64,000 bases of DNA from Neobacillus sp. DY30 (GCF_030123065.1 NZ_CP126093.1:562001-626000), one strand, 5' to 3'; shown: positions 8,321-16,784, numbered from the stretch's first letter. A program made the numbers and translations. Notes: generated from the letters alone by a model not told the origin.

Positions 8321-8428
8321 TTAGGATGATTTTTTTGAAACTCTTATTACATTATATATGCTGGCTGCTAAACCGCCCCAGAGTATGGTCATTCCGACGA
8401 TCATCATTGTGATTGCACTTGCTGACAT
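8321..8428 (-). CDS. metS: MetS-type small subunit of NSS methionine/alanine importer
   Basis: This 35-residue reading frame encodes one transmembrane helix: MSASAITMMIVGMTILWGGL, then AASIYNVIRVSKKSS. It matches the family annotated as methionine/alanine import NSS transporter small subunit, first known as MetS of Corynebacterium. The start codon is one base after the stop of the large transporter gene, and an AAGGAGG site lies inside the end of that gene, so translation is coupled. The role is to form the active Na+-coupled carrier with the 12-helix subunit. It is followed by a strong bidirectional terminator. Confidence 0.88.
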   Translation of the reverse strand: MSASAITMMIVGMTILWGGLAASIYNVIRVSKKSS

Positions 8429-8429
8429 G

Positions 8430-9935
8430 TTATACAGCCTCCTTATTTAATTCTGTATTTTTATTAGCTTTCCAGCTTTTAAGTGAGAGTAAGATCCCTC
8501 CGATGATACTGACGACAACGACTAGTAACCCTCCGTACATGATGAGCTCTGTAGGGTAGCCCTCATAGTTTTCCTTTAGATTTGTTTTAATGTTGTCAAA
8601 CATCATGTAACCTAGAACAATCGGTGTTACGAAAGTTAGGCAGATTTTCCACCAAGCCCCTATACGTATGTCAGAAATGGCATTTGCATGTGATTGTAAA
8701 CCGCCAAGACCTTTGAAGAACCAAGCGATTAAAATTACCTCTGCTAATCCTGCTGTTACAACACCGAAGTTATTGATGAAATAATCCACAACATCAAGGA
8801 AGTATAAGCCGCCGTTAGTTGCGAAAAGCAAGGATATAACAGTTGCTGTTAAACCGCTTGTTAATACTGCTTTTGTCCGTGATACATTAAATTTCTCCTG
8901 AATACCCGCAACAAATGTTTCGACAATTGATATTAATGATGTCATTCCAGCAAATACAAGAGATAAGAAGAAAAGTACTCCAAAGAATCCATTCATTCCT
9001 GGGAATTCGTTAATAATACTTGGGAAGACAACAAATGCTAATCCAATTCCGCTGCTAACTACTTCTTCTACAGCTACACCCTGTTGATTTGCCATAAAGC
9101 CAAGGGCAGCAAATACACCAATACCAGCTAGTAATTCGAAACCCGAATTTGCGAATGCTGTAATAAATGCATTGTTACTGATGTCAGACTTCTTTGGAAG
9201 ATAGCTGGAATACGTTAGCATAATCGCAAATCCAATTGATAACGAGAAGAAGATTTGTCCGTATGCTGCAATCCAAACTTTACCATCGAAAATTAAATTC
9301 CAGTTAGGCTTAAAGAAGGCGTCCAATCCTTGTGCAGCCCCATCAAGTGTTAAGGCACGAACCACGATGATTAAAAACATCACGATTAAAGTTGGAAGGA
9401 AAATTTTATTTAGTTTTTCAATGCCCTTAGATACCCCGCGATAAAGGACGAAAAGAGCAACCGCCCAGACAAAAAGAAGTGGGACCACGATACCAGGAAC
9501 CAATCCGCCGATTTGTCCTGGTTTTTCTGCAAGCTTCAAAACATCTCCGAATAAAAAGCTGCCGGGGTCAGTTCCCCATTGTGTGCCAAAGGAGTAAATG
9601 GTGTATTTAACAGCCCAGGCGATAATCACTGCATAATACGTACAGATAACGAACGAAATTAATAGCTGCCACCAGCCTAGCCATTCTGCTTTTTTATTAA
9701 AGCGAAAGAGGGAAAGTGGTGCAGAACCTCTATATTTATGTCCAATCGTGAATTCCAATATTAAAATAGGAATACCTGCTGTTAAAATTGCGAATAGGTA
9801 GGGAAGGAAAAAGGCACCTCCGCCATTTTCATATGCAACTGCTGGAAATCTCCAGATGTTTCCTAAACCAACTGCGGAGCCAACTGCGGCCAAAATAAAA
9901 CCGTATCGTGACCCCCATTGCTGACGCTTTTCCAT
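8430..9935 (-). CDS. Sodium-dependent NSS/SNF-family transporter (MetP-like large subunit)
   Basis: This is a Na+-coupled amino-acid importer with about 12 transmembrane helices, 501 residues. The hallmark first helix GSAVGLGNIWRFPAVAYENG with the following GGGAFFLPYLFAI carries the Na1/substrate site of the neurotransmitter:sodium symporter fold. The presence of a MetS small subunit one base downstream points to methionine or small neutral amino acids, as for MetPS and the Bacillus YhdH/YocR proteins. The start at 9935 follows an AGGAGGATGAC region. A good sigma-A promoter lies about 70 bases upstream. Substrate specificity is inferred. Confidence 0.9.
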   Translation of the reverse strand: MEKRQQWGSRYGFILAAVGSAVGLGNIWRFPAVAYENGGGAFFLPYLFAILTAGIPILILEFTIGHKYRGSAPLSLFRFNKKAEWLGWWQLLISFVICTYYAVIIAWAVKYTIYSFGTQWGTDPGSFLFGDVLKLAEKPGQIGGLVPGIVVPLLFVWAVALFVLYRGVSKGIEKLNKIFLPTLIVMFLIIVVRALTLDGAAQGLDAFFKPNWNLIFDGKVWIAAYGQIFFSLSIGFAIMLTYSSYLPKKSDISNNAFITAFANSGFELLAGIGVFAALGFMANQQGVAVEEVVSSGIGLAFVVFPSIINEFPGMNGFFGVLFFLSLVFAGMTSLISIVETFVAGIQEKFNVSRTKAVLTSGLTATVISLLFATNGGLYFLDVVDYFINNFGVVTAGLAEVILIAWFFKGLGGLQSHANAISDIRIGAWWKICLTFVTPIVLGYMMFDNIKTNLKENYEGYPTELIMYGGLLVVVVSIIGGILLSLKSWKANKNTELNKEAV

Positions 9936-10004
9936 AATGTCATCCTCCTAGAAATCTATGTTTTCTATTTTTTGGTAAAATTCAGATAATTAACTTGTTA
10001 TATT

Positions 10005-10033
10005 AATATATCTATTATTTTTCGAAATGTCAA
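10005..10033 (-). promoter_or_regulatory. Sigma-A promoter of the metPS-like operon
   Basis: On the minus strand TTGACA (10033-10028) and TATATT (10010-10005) are separated by exactly 17 bases, about 70 bases before the transporter start. Confidence 0.75.
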
Positions 10034-10155
10034 ATAATTTTTTATAAAAAGAACCTTTACTAGAATATGAGATTTTGTCGTTTTTGTAAATGGATAATAT
10101 TAGAATCATTTAACCATAATAAATACCATTTAATACATCTGGAGGAAACTGGAAT

Positions 10156-11493
10156 ATGAAATTTCTGGTTAAGTGGATTTTCGTGATGGCTAGTATCTTA
10201 TCCATTTCGTTGACAACCGCTATGGAAACCTTTGAAGCCACTGGTATAGAAGGTAATGGTGATATTAGGAATATTATTTTTCTGATAGGTGATGGTATGG
10301 GTGTTTCATTCACATCGGGGTATCGTTATTTTAAAGATAACCCAGCCACCTTAGAACTAGAATCAACAGAATTTGGTCCATACCTCGTTGGACAGCAGAC
10401 CACCTACCCGCATGACCAAAGATATAATGTAACCGATTCGGCGGCTTCGGCCACCGCGATGGCAACCGGGGTGAAAACCTATAATGGCGCAATAGGGATT
10501 AACAATAACCACACAAAATTAAAATCCGTTCTTGAAGCTGCAAAGGAAAAAGGGAAAGGGACTGGACTGGTTGCTACTGCGCAAATTACCCATGGAACTC
10601 CTGCAGCATTTGGTGCTCATGTTGTTGAACGAAAGAGCATGAGCGCCATTGCGGATGGTTATTTTGATGATTTAGTAAATGGCAGGCACAAAATCGATGT
10701 ATTGCTTGGCGGGGGTTCAGAATGGTTTATCCGAAAAGATAGGAACCTAGTGGAAGAGTTTGTTAAAGATGGCTACAGCTATGTAACAAACCTTAACGAG
10801 ATGACTAACAATGACAGTAGGCAGGTGTTAGGTCTTTTTGCAAAAAGAGGGCTGCCAAAAATGATCGACCGTACAGAGGAGATTCCATCACTTGCGGACA
10901 TGGCAGGTTCGGCAATTGAGCGGCTAAATAAGAACGAGAAAGGTTTTTTTCTAATGGTGGAAGGAAGTCAAATTGACTGGGCAGCACATGATAATGATAT
11001 CGTAGGTGTGATGAGTGAAATGGAGGATTTCGAGAAAGCATTTAAAGTTGCCATTGATTTTGCAAAAAAGGATGGACATACATTGGTTATCGCTACAGCG
11101 GACCATTCAACTGGAGGTTTCACGATAGGAGCCAAGGGACAATACAATTGGTTTAGCTCAGTAATAAAAACAGTAAAGCGAACACCTAACTATATGGCTT
11201 CGGAGATTTTCAACGGAGCGGGAGTAGAGGAAACTTTATCAAAATATATTAAGCTTCCTTTAACAAAAGCTGAAATAAGATTGGTTGAAAGTGCAGCAAG
11301 AACACAAAATGCAAAAAACATCGACAATGCCATCGAGGAAATCATTAATTCCCGTTCCTTCAGCGGCTGGACAACCAGAGGACACACCGGGGAAGACGTT
11401 AACGTCTATACCTACGGGCCAGGAAGTGATCGCCTCAAAGGCCAAATCGACAACACTGACCATGCCAAAGTCATTTTTGATATTCTCAAATGA
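10156..11493 (+). CDS. phoB: Alkaline phosphatase (PhoB type)
   Basis: This is an exported Zn/Mg-dependent phosphomonoesterase of the alkaline phosphatase superfamily, 445 residues. The metal ligand D46 lies in IFLIGDGMGVSF and the nucleophile Ser95 in VTDSAASATA. Further ligands lie in THGTPA, EGSQIDWAAHDND, ATADHSTGG and RGHTGED. The N-terminal 24 residues are a signal/anchor segment. The sequence is very close to B. subtilis PhoB (alkaline phosphatase III), for example AIDFAKKDGHTLV and MVEGSQIDWA. The GGAGG site at 10140 sets the start. The upstream 150 bases are AT-rich with TTTAACC and TTTAATACA elements that might be PhoP boxes, but the spacing is not convincing. It scavenges phosphate from organic esters outside the cell. 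Confidence 0.93.
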   Translation: MKFLVKWIFVMASILSISLTTAMETFEATGIEGNGDIRNIIFLIGDGMGVSFTSGYRYFKDNPATLELESTEFGPYLVGQQTTYPHDQRYNVTDSAASATAMATGVKTYNGAIGINNNHTKLKSVLEAAKEKGKGTGLVATAQITHGTPAAFGAHVVERKSMSAIADGYFDDLVNGRHKIDVLLGGGSEWFIRKDRNLVEEFVKDGYSYVTNLNEMTNNDSRQVLGLFAKRGLPKMIDRTEEIPSLADMAGSAIERLNKNEKGFFLMVEGSQIDWAAHDNDIVGVMSEMEDFEKAFKVAIDFAKKDGHTLVIATADHSTGGFTIGAKGQYNWFSSVIKTVKRTPNYMASEIFNGAGVEETLSKYIKLPLTKAEIRLVESAARTQNAKNIDNAIEEIINSRSFSGWTTRGHTGEDVNVYTYGPGSDRLKGQIDNTDHAKVIFDILK

Positions 11494-11504
11494 TAATGAT
11501 ATAG

Positions 11505-11576
11505 AGCGGTGCCTGTCACCACGTATGTGGTGACAGGCACCGCTCGTGGACAGTTTCCACCTGAGGCGGACAGTGT
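11505..11576 (+). repeat. Dispersed GGTGCCTGTCACC repeat, copy 3 (perfect cruciform)
   Basis: Hairpin one is a perfect 18-base-pair stem (AGCGGTGCCTGTCACCAC and its complement, loop GTAT) at 11505-11544. CGTGG follows, and then hairpin two (ACAGTTTCCACC and GGCGGACAGTGT). It lies 11 bases after the phoB stop and ends in a T-run, so it may also act as a terminator. Confidence 0.88.
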
Positions 11577-11679
11577 TTTTTGTCATTGATTGCTAATTTC
11601 TTCACATTCGGGTGCTCTTTTTTCATTATATCAATTTTATAATGGTGATAAGATAAAAAATTCAGAGGAGCACTCTATT

Positions 11680-12777
11680 ATGAAGAGAATAGTAAAGGGC
11701 GCAGTTTTAACTGTACTCCTATGTATTGGTTTGTCTGCATGCGGGGAAAAAGTGAAGGTGAAGGCTCCAACTAATCTGCCAACAGAGGAAAAGAGTGAAG
11801 CAGAGAAGGGATATGATATTAATCCTGAGGGGCTTTTAACCAGCCTTCAAAATCATACAAATCTTGTACCGATTGGTGATGTACCAATCCCGCCGGACAA
11901 TCCGATGAAGCCTGAAGTGCTTGAACTAGGGCAGATGTTATTTTTTGACCCGCGTTTATCAGGGAATAATGAGGTAAGCTGCCAAACTTGTCATGACCCG
12001 AACATGGGTTATGGAGATAATCAGCCTACTTTTAATAAATTTACCGGCGGTACTGGAGCAAGAAACAGCCCCACTGTGATTAATTCAGGTTATTACACGT
12101 CCAACTTTTGGGATGGCCGTGCTGTCTCCCTAGAGGAGCAAGCGCTTGGTCCTATTCAAAATCCTGATGAGATGAATCAGCCTCTTGATGAACTTATAAA
12201 AGAACTATCGGCTATTAAAGGGTACCAGGAACGTTTTCAGGCTGTATTCCCTGATGGAATCACCGAGCAAAATATTGCAAAATCTCTCGCCGCTTTCCAA
12301 AGGCAAATTGTTGTCAAGGATACACCTTACGACAGGTTCCTAAAAGGGGATACACAGGCATTAACGAAACAAGAAGTCAACGGCCTCCGATTGTTCACGG
12401 GAAAAGCGTTTTGTGTAACCTGTCATAATGGACCCAATCTTTCTGATAACAATTTTTACAATATCGGTCTCAATACAGAGGACAAAGGCCGCCAAGCGGT
12501 AACTGGGCAAGAAGGGGATTTAGGCAGGATTCGTACCCCAGGACTATATGGAATTACCCATACCGCTCCATACATGCGGGATGGAAGTCTCGCAACGCTT
12601 GAGGAGGTTATCGACTACTATGACCGCGGCGGCGACAGCCATCCCAATAAGAGCTTTTTTATCCAAAAATTCATGAGTCCTATTGGTTTAACAGACGAAG
12701 AGAAAGCAGATTTACTAGCATTTCTAAAAACCTTGGGCGGAGAACCGCCAATTTTTACAAAACCACAACTACCGTAA
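11680..12777 (+). CDS. Diheme cytochrome c peroxidase (CcpA/MauG family) lipoprotein
   Basis: This is an extracytoplasmic diheme peroxidase that reduces H2O2 with electrons from small cytochromes. Counting from the Met at 11680 (GAGGAG nine bases upstream; the upstream extension to 11590 has no support), it has 365 residues. The lipobox LSAC gives acylated Cys21. Two heme-attachment motifs are present: CQTCH (101-105) and CVTCH (245-249). The family blocks FFDPRLSGNNEVSC, FTGGTGARNSPT and HTAPYMRDGSLATLEEVIDY are intact, with Met299 a candidate axial ligand. Lipid anchoring is expected in a Gram-positive without a periplasm. A strong terminator follows. Many Bacilli lack this enzyme, so it may be accessory. 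Confidence 0.92.
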   Translation: MKRIVKGAVLTVLLCIGLSACGEKVKVKAPTNLPTEEKSEAEKGYDINPEGLLTSLQNHTNLVPIGDVPIPPDNPMKPEVLELGQMLFFDPRLSGNNEVSCQTCHDPNMGYGDNQPTFNKFTGGTGARNSPTVINSGYYTSNFWDGRAVSLEEQALGPIQNPDEMNQPLDELIKELSAIKGYQERFQAVFPDGITEQNIAKSLAAFQRQIVVKDTPYDRFLKGDTQALTKQEVNGLRLFTGKAFCVTCHNGPNLSDNNFYNIGLNTEDKGRQAVTGQEGDLGRIRTPGLYGITHTAPYMRDGSLATLEEVIDYYDRGGDSHPNKSFFIQKFMSPIGLTDEEKADLLAFLKTLGGEPPIFTKPQLP

Positions 12778-12781
12778 TAGA

Positions 12782-12835
12782 CCTGAGCCCTCTTGAACAG
12801 GTACACCAACAAGGGGGCTCAGGACTTTATTTTAC
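12782..12835 (+). terminator. Terminator after cytochrome c peroxidase gene
   Basis: A 14-base-pair stem with one G-T wobble (CCTGAGCCCTCTTG with CAAGGGGGCTCAGG) is followed by ACTTTATTTT. Confidence 0.85.
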
Positions 12836-12919
12836 CGAGGTTTCCAATTTTTTTATTACCTGTTTGTAGTGTTTAATAGAGGCTAATTTATCAGTGTAGG
12901 ATACTTGGTTTTGATAATC

Positions 12920-13018
12920 TCAAATCAGTAATTTGAGCAATAACACCCAGGCTGAAGCCAAAAATAATATAAGAAACTGTGTCCATTCATATTCCTCCTT
13001 ACCGAGTACTTCATGCAT
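12920..13018 (-). CDS. Possible 32-residue membrane peptide overlapping glycosyltransferase stop
   Basis: A short frame starts ATG at 13018, overlapping the stop of the glycosyltransferase gene, and encodes MHEVLGKEEYEWTQFLILFL then ASAWVLLLKLLI. It has a charged head followed by one very hydrophobic helix, as in small bacterial membrane proteins. Against it, the only strong ribosome site nearby (AAGGAGG, 12998-13004) lies inside this frame and would better serve an alternative ATG four bases later that encodes only 21 non-membrane residues. It could be the last gene of the ugd operon or noise. Confidence 0.3.
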   Translation of the reverse strand: MHEVLGKEEYEWTQFLILFLASAWVLLLKLLI

Positions 13019-14153
13019 ATATTTTCTTCGAGGGTTCATCGATAACAGCAGAATAATGGTTTACCAGGGTATCAAATATCTGATCCCACTTTTGTGTAAT
13101 TGCGTACTTTCTAGCATTTACTGACATTTGATTCCTAAAAGTGTCATTGCCTAACAGCTGAACAATACTGTTAACAAAATCTTCTGTATTACCCGGCTCA
13201 CACAACTGTCCGGTAACACCGTTTGAAATGATATGTTTCACTCCGCCAGCATTTGCCCCAATAACCGGTGTCCCGCTGGCAAGAGCCTCTAACGCAACAT
13301 TTCCAAACGTTTCTGTCGGGGACGGGAAAATAAATAGGTCTGCAGCGGAATAGACTTCAGCTAATCCAACTCCTTTCAAATAACCAGTAAACGACATATT
13401 TGGCAATGCAGCCATTTGCAATTCTACTAATAAGGGACCATCCCCGGCAATTAACCAATGAACCTGTTTATTTATATCAGGTGGTAATAAGTTTGCGATA
13501 TTCATAAGAGTTTTTAAATCTTTTTCGGGAGCAAGCCTGCCAACATAGGTAAGGAGATATCTTTTAGAAATTCCGTATCGGTACAAAACAACCTCTTTTT
13601 GATAATTTGGATGATAAAGCTGGCAATCAACGCCTCTAGGGAAAATTTCTAAATTTTTAAACCCTCGGTTTTTAAGTTTTTCCAGTGTATCAATTGAAGG
13701 GACAAAGAGCTTTTTAAAAGGACTGTGAAACCATTTCAGGTATTTCCACAGAGGATTCGATAGGAATTCAAGGTCATAGAAATGTAAATAGTCATTGAAA
13801 TCGGTGTGATAAGAGCCGACAACCGGGATATTATATTTTTTTGCAAAATAAAGACCACAAAGACCAACCGTAAAAGGAGTTGCTACATGAATTAAATCAG
13901 GGGAGAATTGCTCTATTTCCGACTTTACTTGGATAAAGTTTGGGAAAGCTAATCGACATTCGGGATAAAGGAAAAAGGACCGGCTTTTTAACCGATGAAT
14001 ATGGTCTGAAACATATTCATTTGAAATAGGATCGGGTGCAAATACTTTATAGGAAATACAATGGCCCTCAAGATAGTTTGTGAATCTTTTGAGTGTCTGG
14101 GCAACCCCGTTTATATCCGGATAAAAGGTGTCAGAGAAAATAGCAATTTTCAT
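13011..14153 (-). CDS. GT4-family glycosyltransferase (MgtA/YtcC-like)
   Basis: This is a retaining GT-B glycosyltransferase of about 380 residues. The start is the Met at 14153, preceded by GAAGGAGGGG; the longer frame to 14207 overlaps the upstream gene and lacks support. The N-terminus MKIAIFSDTFYPDINGVAQT is typical of mannosyl- or glucosyl-transferases that act on lipid acceptors. The donor-site segment FPSPTETFGNVALEALASGT contains the E-x7-E motif of GT4 enzymes. It is the third gene of a minus-strand operon after UDP-glucose dehydrogenase and a PAP2 phosphatase, so UDP-glucuronate is a reasonable donor and a membrane lipid or cell-wall polymer a reasonable acceptor (inference). Confidence 0.88.
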   Translation of the reverse strand: MKIAIFSDTFYPDINGVAQTLKRFTNYLEGHCISYKVFAPDPISNEYVSDHIHRLKSRSFFLYPECRLAFPNFIQVKSEIEQFSPDLIHVATPFTVGLCGLYFAKKYNIPVVGSYHTDFNDYLHFYDLEFLSNPLWKYLKWFHSPFKKLFVPSIDTLEKLKNRGFKNLEIFPRGVDCQLYHPNYQKEVVLYRYGISKRYLLTYVGRLAPEKDLKTLMNIANLLPPDINKQVHWLIAGDGPLLVELQMAALPNMSFTGYLKGVGLAEVYSAADLFIFPSPTETFGNVALEALASGTPVIGANAGGVKHIISNGVTGQLCEPGNTEDFVNSIVQLLGNDTFRNQMSVNARKYAITQKWDQIFDTLVNHYSAVIDEPSKKIYA

Positions 14154-14185
14154 ATAAACCCCTCCTTCGCAGTGTCCAAATCGTT

Positions 14186-14713
14186 TTAGGATAAGAAGTA
14201 ATAGCAAAGACTGCCGAAGAACGCCCCGAGAGTTCCTCCTGCAATAACGTCTGATGGATAATGAAGGCCAAGATAGATTCTCGATATTCCGACACAGAGT
14301 CCTAAAGGAATCAGAACGGGTGCTAGAACAGGGTTTAGAATAACAAAAGGAACAATGACTGAAAAAACGGCTGTTGTATGTCCAGACGGAAAAGAATGAT
14401 CCTTTAAGGGATTAGGGAAAATTTTTGTTGTTTCAAATAATAAATAAGGTCTTTTACGTGGGAAAAGCTTTTTAACCACTTGAACAGGAATATGACTTAG
14501 AGCCAAGGCTGCTGCGCTTGAAATCGCTGTAATTCTAGTTTGACCCGTAGAAAAAATGATGAGTAACAGGGAGGCTGCACTTATAAACAATGCTCCTCCT
14601 AATCTGGTGATTGTACGAAAAAAGAGATTAATAAGTTTTTTATCAAAATGGCTATTAATCTCTTGAAAAACCATGCATTCGAATTGATAAAAGGATTGGA
14701 TTATTCTCATCAT
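14186..14713 (-). CDS. PAP2-family membrane lipid phosphatase
   Basis: This 175-residue integral membrane phosphatase of the type 2 phosphatidic acid phosphatase family carries all three active-site blocks: KKLFPRKRP (K-x6-R-P), PSGH in SFPSGHTTAVFS, and SRIYLGLHYPSDV (S-R-x5-H-x3-D). About five transmembrane helices surround them. The family removes phosphate from lipid phosphates such as undecaprenyl pyrophosphate, phosphatidate or phosphatidylglycerol phosphate. The start at 14713 follows AGGGGAGA by seven bases. It is the middle gene of the ugd-PAP2-GT4 operon, 18 bases after the dehydrogenase, which suggests a part in making a glycolipid or lipid-linked polymer. Confidence 0.9.
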   Translation of the reverse strand: MMRIIQSFYQFECMVFQEINSHFDKKLINLFFRTITRLGGALFISAASLLLIIFSTGQTRITAISSAAALALSHIPVQVVKKLFPRKRPYLLFETTKIFPNPLKDHSFPSGHTTAVFSVIVPFVILNPVLAPVLIPLGLCVGISRIYLGLHYPSDVIAGGTLGAFFGSLCYYFLS

Positions 14714-14731
14714 GATTGTGTCTCCCCTATG

Positions 14732-16060
14732 CTAAAAATGTTGGGCAGGCTTTACAAATGATACAGGTGGTCTACCAATCGAAACATAGGTAATTGGATA
14801 TCGTTGAATATCTTGAAGGGAATAGCAATTTCGTCCATCGAAAATAACCGGTTCCTTCATATAGGCAGCATACGTGTCTAATGGAAGATACTTAATTTGG
14901 TCCCACTCTGTTGCAATGACAGCAAAGTCAGCTTCTTTGAGGGCTTGTCGAATATCGGTTGTGTACTCAATTGAATTTCCTAGTACCTTATGGGCGTTGG
15001 GAATCGCAATCGGATCAAAAGCAGTGACCACTGAACCTTCTTCGAGTAATTCTCTAATAATGGTTAAGGAAACGGCTTCTCGGATATCATCTGTTTCTGG
15101 TTTAAAAGCGAGTCCCAATACGGCGGCTTTTTTCCCTTTTAATGAGCCGAGCTTTTCTTTTGCCTTCTTCACTAGAAGGGAATGCTGATGCTGATTTACC
15201 TTAATCACGGACTCAAGCAGTTCGAACGGATGTTGGACGTTTCCTGCTAGTTGAACGAGAGCTTTTGTATCTTTTGGAAAGCATGAACCTCCGTAACCAA
15301 TCCCGGGCTGAAGATGGTTAGGCCCAATTCGTTTATCCATTCCCATCCCATAAGAGACATCCTCAATATTTGCACCAACCTTTTCGCAGAGATTGGCAAT
15401 TTCATTGATAAAGCTGATCTTTGTTGCGAGAAAGGCATTGGAAGCATATTTAATCATCTCAGCACTTCTAATGTCAGTGACCACTATCGGTATTTTTAAT
15501 GGAAGATAGAGCTGCTTCATAATGGAGGCGGCCTCTGGGTTATCAGTGCCAATTACGATTCGATCTCCTAAATAGAAGTCCATTATCGCTGAACCCTCGC
15601 GAAGAAATTCAGGGTTTGCGACAACATCCACTTTAAGGTGGCGTGGCTTACGATTCTGGAAAATTTGCTTGATGATTTCGTTTGTTCCAACTGGGACGGT
15701 ACTTTTTGTACAGACAATGACATCATTCTCGATATTCTCAGCAATGTGGTAGGAAGCGATATATATATAAGATAAGTCAACAGATCCATCTTTTTTTTCA
15801 GGAGTTCCAACTGCTATAAATATAATTTCAGCACCGCGATAAGCTTGTTTGGGGTTCGTTGAGAAGCAAAGTTTTCCGTTAGCGAGGTTCTTTTCTAATA
15901 AAGGTTCCAGTCCAGGCTCAAAGAATGGCGAATATCCTTTTTCGAGCATTTCTATTCTCTCTGTTTGTGTATCTAAACAGGTTACTTGATGACCTGCTTC
16001 TGCGAAACAAACTGCTGTAACCAGCCCGACGTTTCCTGCTCCTGCAACTGTAATCCTCAT
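14732..16060 (-). CDS. ugd: UDP-glucose 6-dehydrogenase
   Basis: This enzyme oxidises UDP-glucose to UDP-glucuronate with two NAD+. It has 442 residues: an N-terminal Rossmann domain with VAGAGNVGLVTA (residues 5-16), a VGTPEKKDGS loop, EFLREGSA (151-158), the central helical dimer region with K204/N208, and catalytic Cys260 in GIGYGGSCFPKDTKAL. A C-terminal UDP-binding domain (AVLGLAFKPETDDIREA) completes the family pattern. An AGGAGGG site lies six bases before the start at 16060. It is the first gene of the operon with PAP2 and GT4, resembling TuaD/YtcA-type enzymes that feed UDP-glucuronate into surface polymers or glycolipids. Confidence 0.95.
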   Translation of the reverse strand: MRITVAGAGNVGLVTAVCFAEAGHQVTCLDTQTERIEMLEKGYSPFFEPGLEPLLEKNLANGKLCFSTNPKQAYRGAEIIFIAVGTPEKKDGSVDLSYIYIASYHIAENIENDVIVCTKSTVPVGTNEIIKQIFQNRKPRHLKVDVVANPEFLREGSAIMDFYLGDRIVIGTDNPEAASIMKQLYLPLKIPIVVTDIRSAEMIKYASNAFLATKISFINEIANLCEKVGANIEDVSYGMGMDKRIGPNHLQPGIGYGGSCFPKDTKALVQLAGNVQHPFELLESVIKVNQHQHSLLVKKAKEKLGSLKGKKAAVLGLAFKPETDDIREAVSLTIIRELLEEGSVVTAFDPIAIPNAHKVLGNSIEYTTDIRQALKEADFAVIATEWDQIKYLPLDTYAAYMKEPVIFDGRNCYSLQDIQRYPITYVSIGRPPVSFVKPAQHF

Positions 16061-16198
16061 CCTATCCCTCCTAATAATCGTGTTTGTTTAATCTTATCTG
16101 AAAAGTTTGGAATTTTTCTTAACCTAGTGTTAAAAGAGTGTAAAGACTTTGTATAGGTGATAGGGAATTGACATTTTAAACAGCCAAAAGAAAGTAAA

Positions 16199-16246
16199 GA
16201 CCTGAGCCTTGGTGCGTTTGTTAATGAACGCAACATGGCTCAGGTC
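16199..16246. terminator. Hairpin terminator beside ykuK-like gene
   Basis: GACCTGAGCC pairs with GGCTCAGGTC, with an inner stem GGTGCGTT/GAACGCAAC. On the minus strand the hairpin follows the YkuK-like gene's stop directly. Its outer stem resembles the terminator at 12782. Confidence 0.75.
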
Positions 16247-16247
16247 C

Positions 16248-16784
16248 CTATTTTGTGTACCGGTTGGCATAGCTTGAGGCAACAAAAGCATTTGGCTTTA
16301 TCTTCGGTTCTACCCCCATGGACTCCATTCGTGCAACCATTTCTTTCACAAATTCTCTCGTTTTGTTGCGCTTACCGGCTCCGATATCAATATGGCCTTC
16401 CATGGTGAAGCTTGCACCTTGATAGACAAATGGAAGGACGATATTGATTAACCGGGTCTTTCTTTCCTCAGTAAATAAAGCGACAATGTCCTCTGTTAAT
16501 GACAGCTCAAAGGAGATACGTTCATGCAGTTGTGTCATTTTTCTTGGAATCACAATCTTTCTAATACAGGCCCATGCACCCTTACCCTCATTTTGAATAA
16601 CAATTCCAGTAATAAAAATCGTATGTCTTTTATGAACCTGTGAATCTGTTCCAACCATTAAGCGAAAATTCCCGCTCGGTGCTATGTTCATAAACTTTAC
16701 AATGTTTTCGAATACCTCTTCAAACGACATGCTTTTCTCACGAAGATTCTGAAACGAATAATCAAAAACCTGATAATTTTTCAC
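16248..16784 (-). CDS. ykuK: YkuK-family ribonuclease H-like protein
   Basis: The 178-residue protein belongs to the YkuK family (formerly DUF458), which has a ribonuclease-H-like fold. Recognisable blocks are FRLMVGTDSQVHKRHTIFIT (with the conserved Gly-Thr-Asp-Ser), the basic helix KIVIPRKMTQLHERISFELS, HIDIGAGKRNKTREFVKEM and the C-terminal IKPNAFVASSYANRYTK. It starts with GTG at 16784; the ribosome site (GGAAAG) is rather far upstream, so an internal Met (MSFEEVFENI, residue 19) is a less likely alternative. The cellular role of YkuK is not established. The gene stands alone between two intergenic regions. Confidence 0.88.
   Translation of the reverse strand: MKNYQVFDYSFQNLREKSMSFEEVFENIVKFMNIAPSGNFRLMVGTDSQVHKRHTIFITGIVIQNEGKGAWACIRKIVIPRKMTQLHERISFELSLTEDIVALFTEERKTRLINIVLPFVYQGASFTMEGHIDIGAGKRNKTREFVKEMVARMESMGVEPKIKPNAFVASSYANRYTK

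Noticed and set aside
9936..10155. PhoP boxes upstream of phoB
   Set aside because: TTTAACC and TTTAATACA are present, but I could not find tandem TTAACA-like hexamers with regular 11-base spacing.
11285..11533. Plus-strand frame inside the end of phoB
   Set aside because: It is out of frame within a well-conserved phosphatase gene and ends in repeat copy 3.
13000..13000. Alternative 21-residue frame after AAGGAGG at 12998-13004
   Set aside because: The spacing of three bases is too short for normal initiation and the product has no recognisable character.
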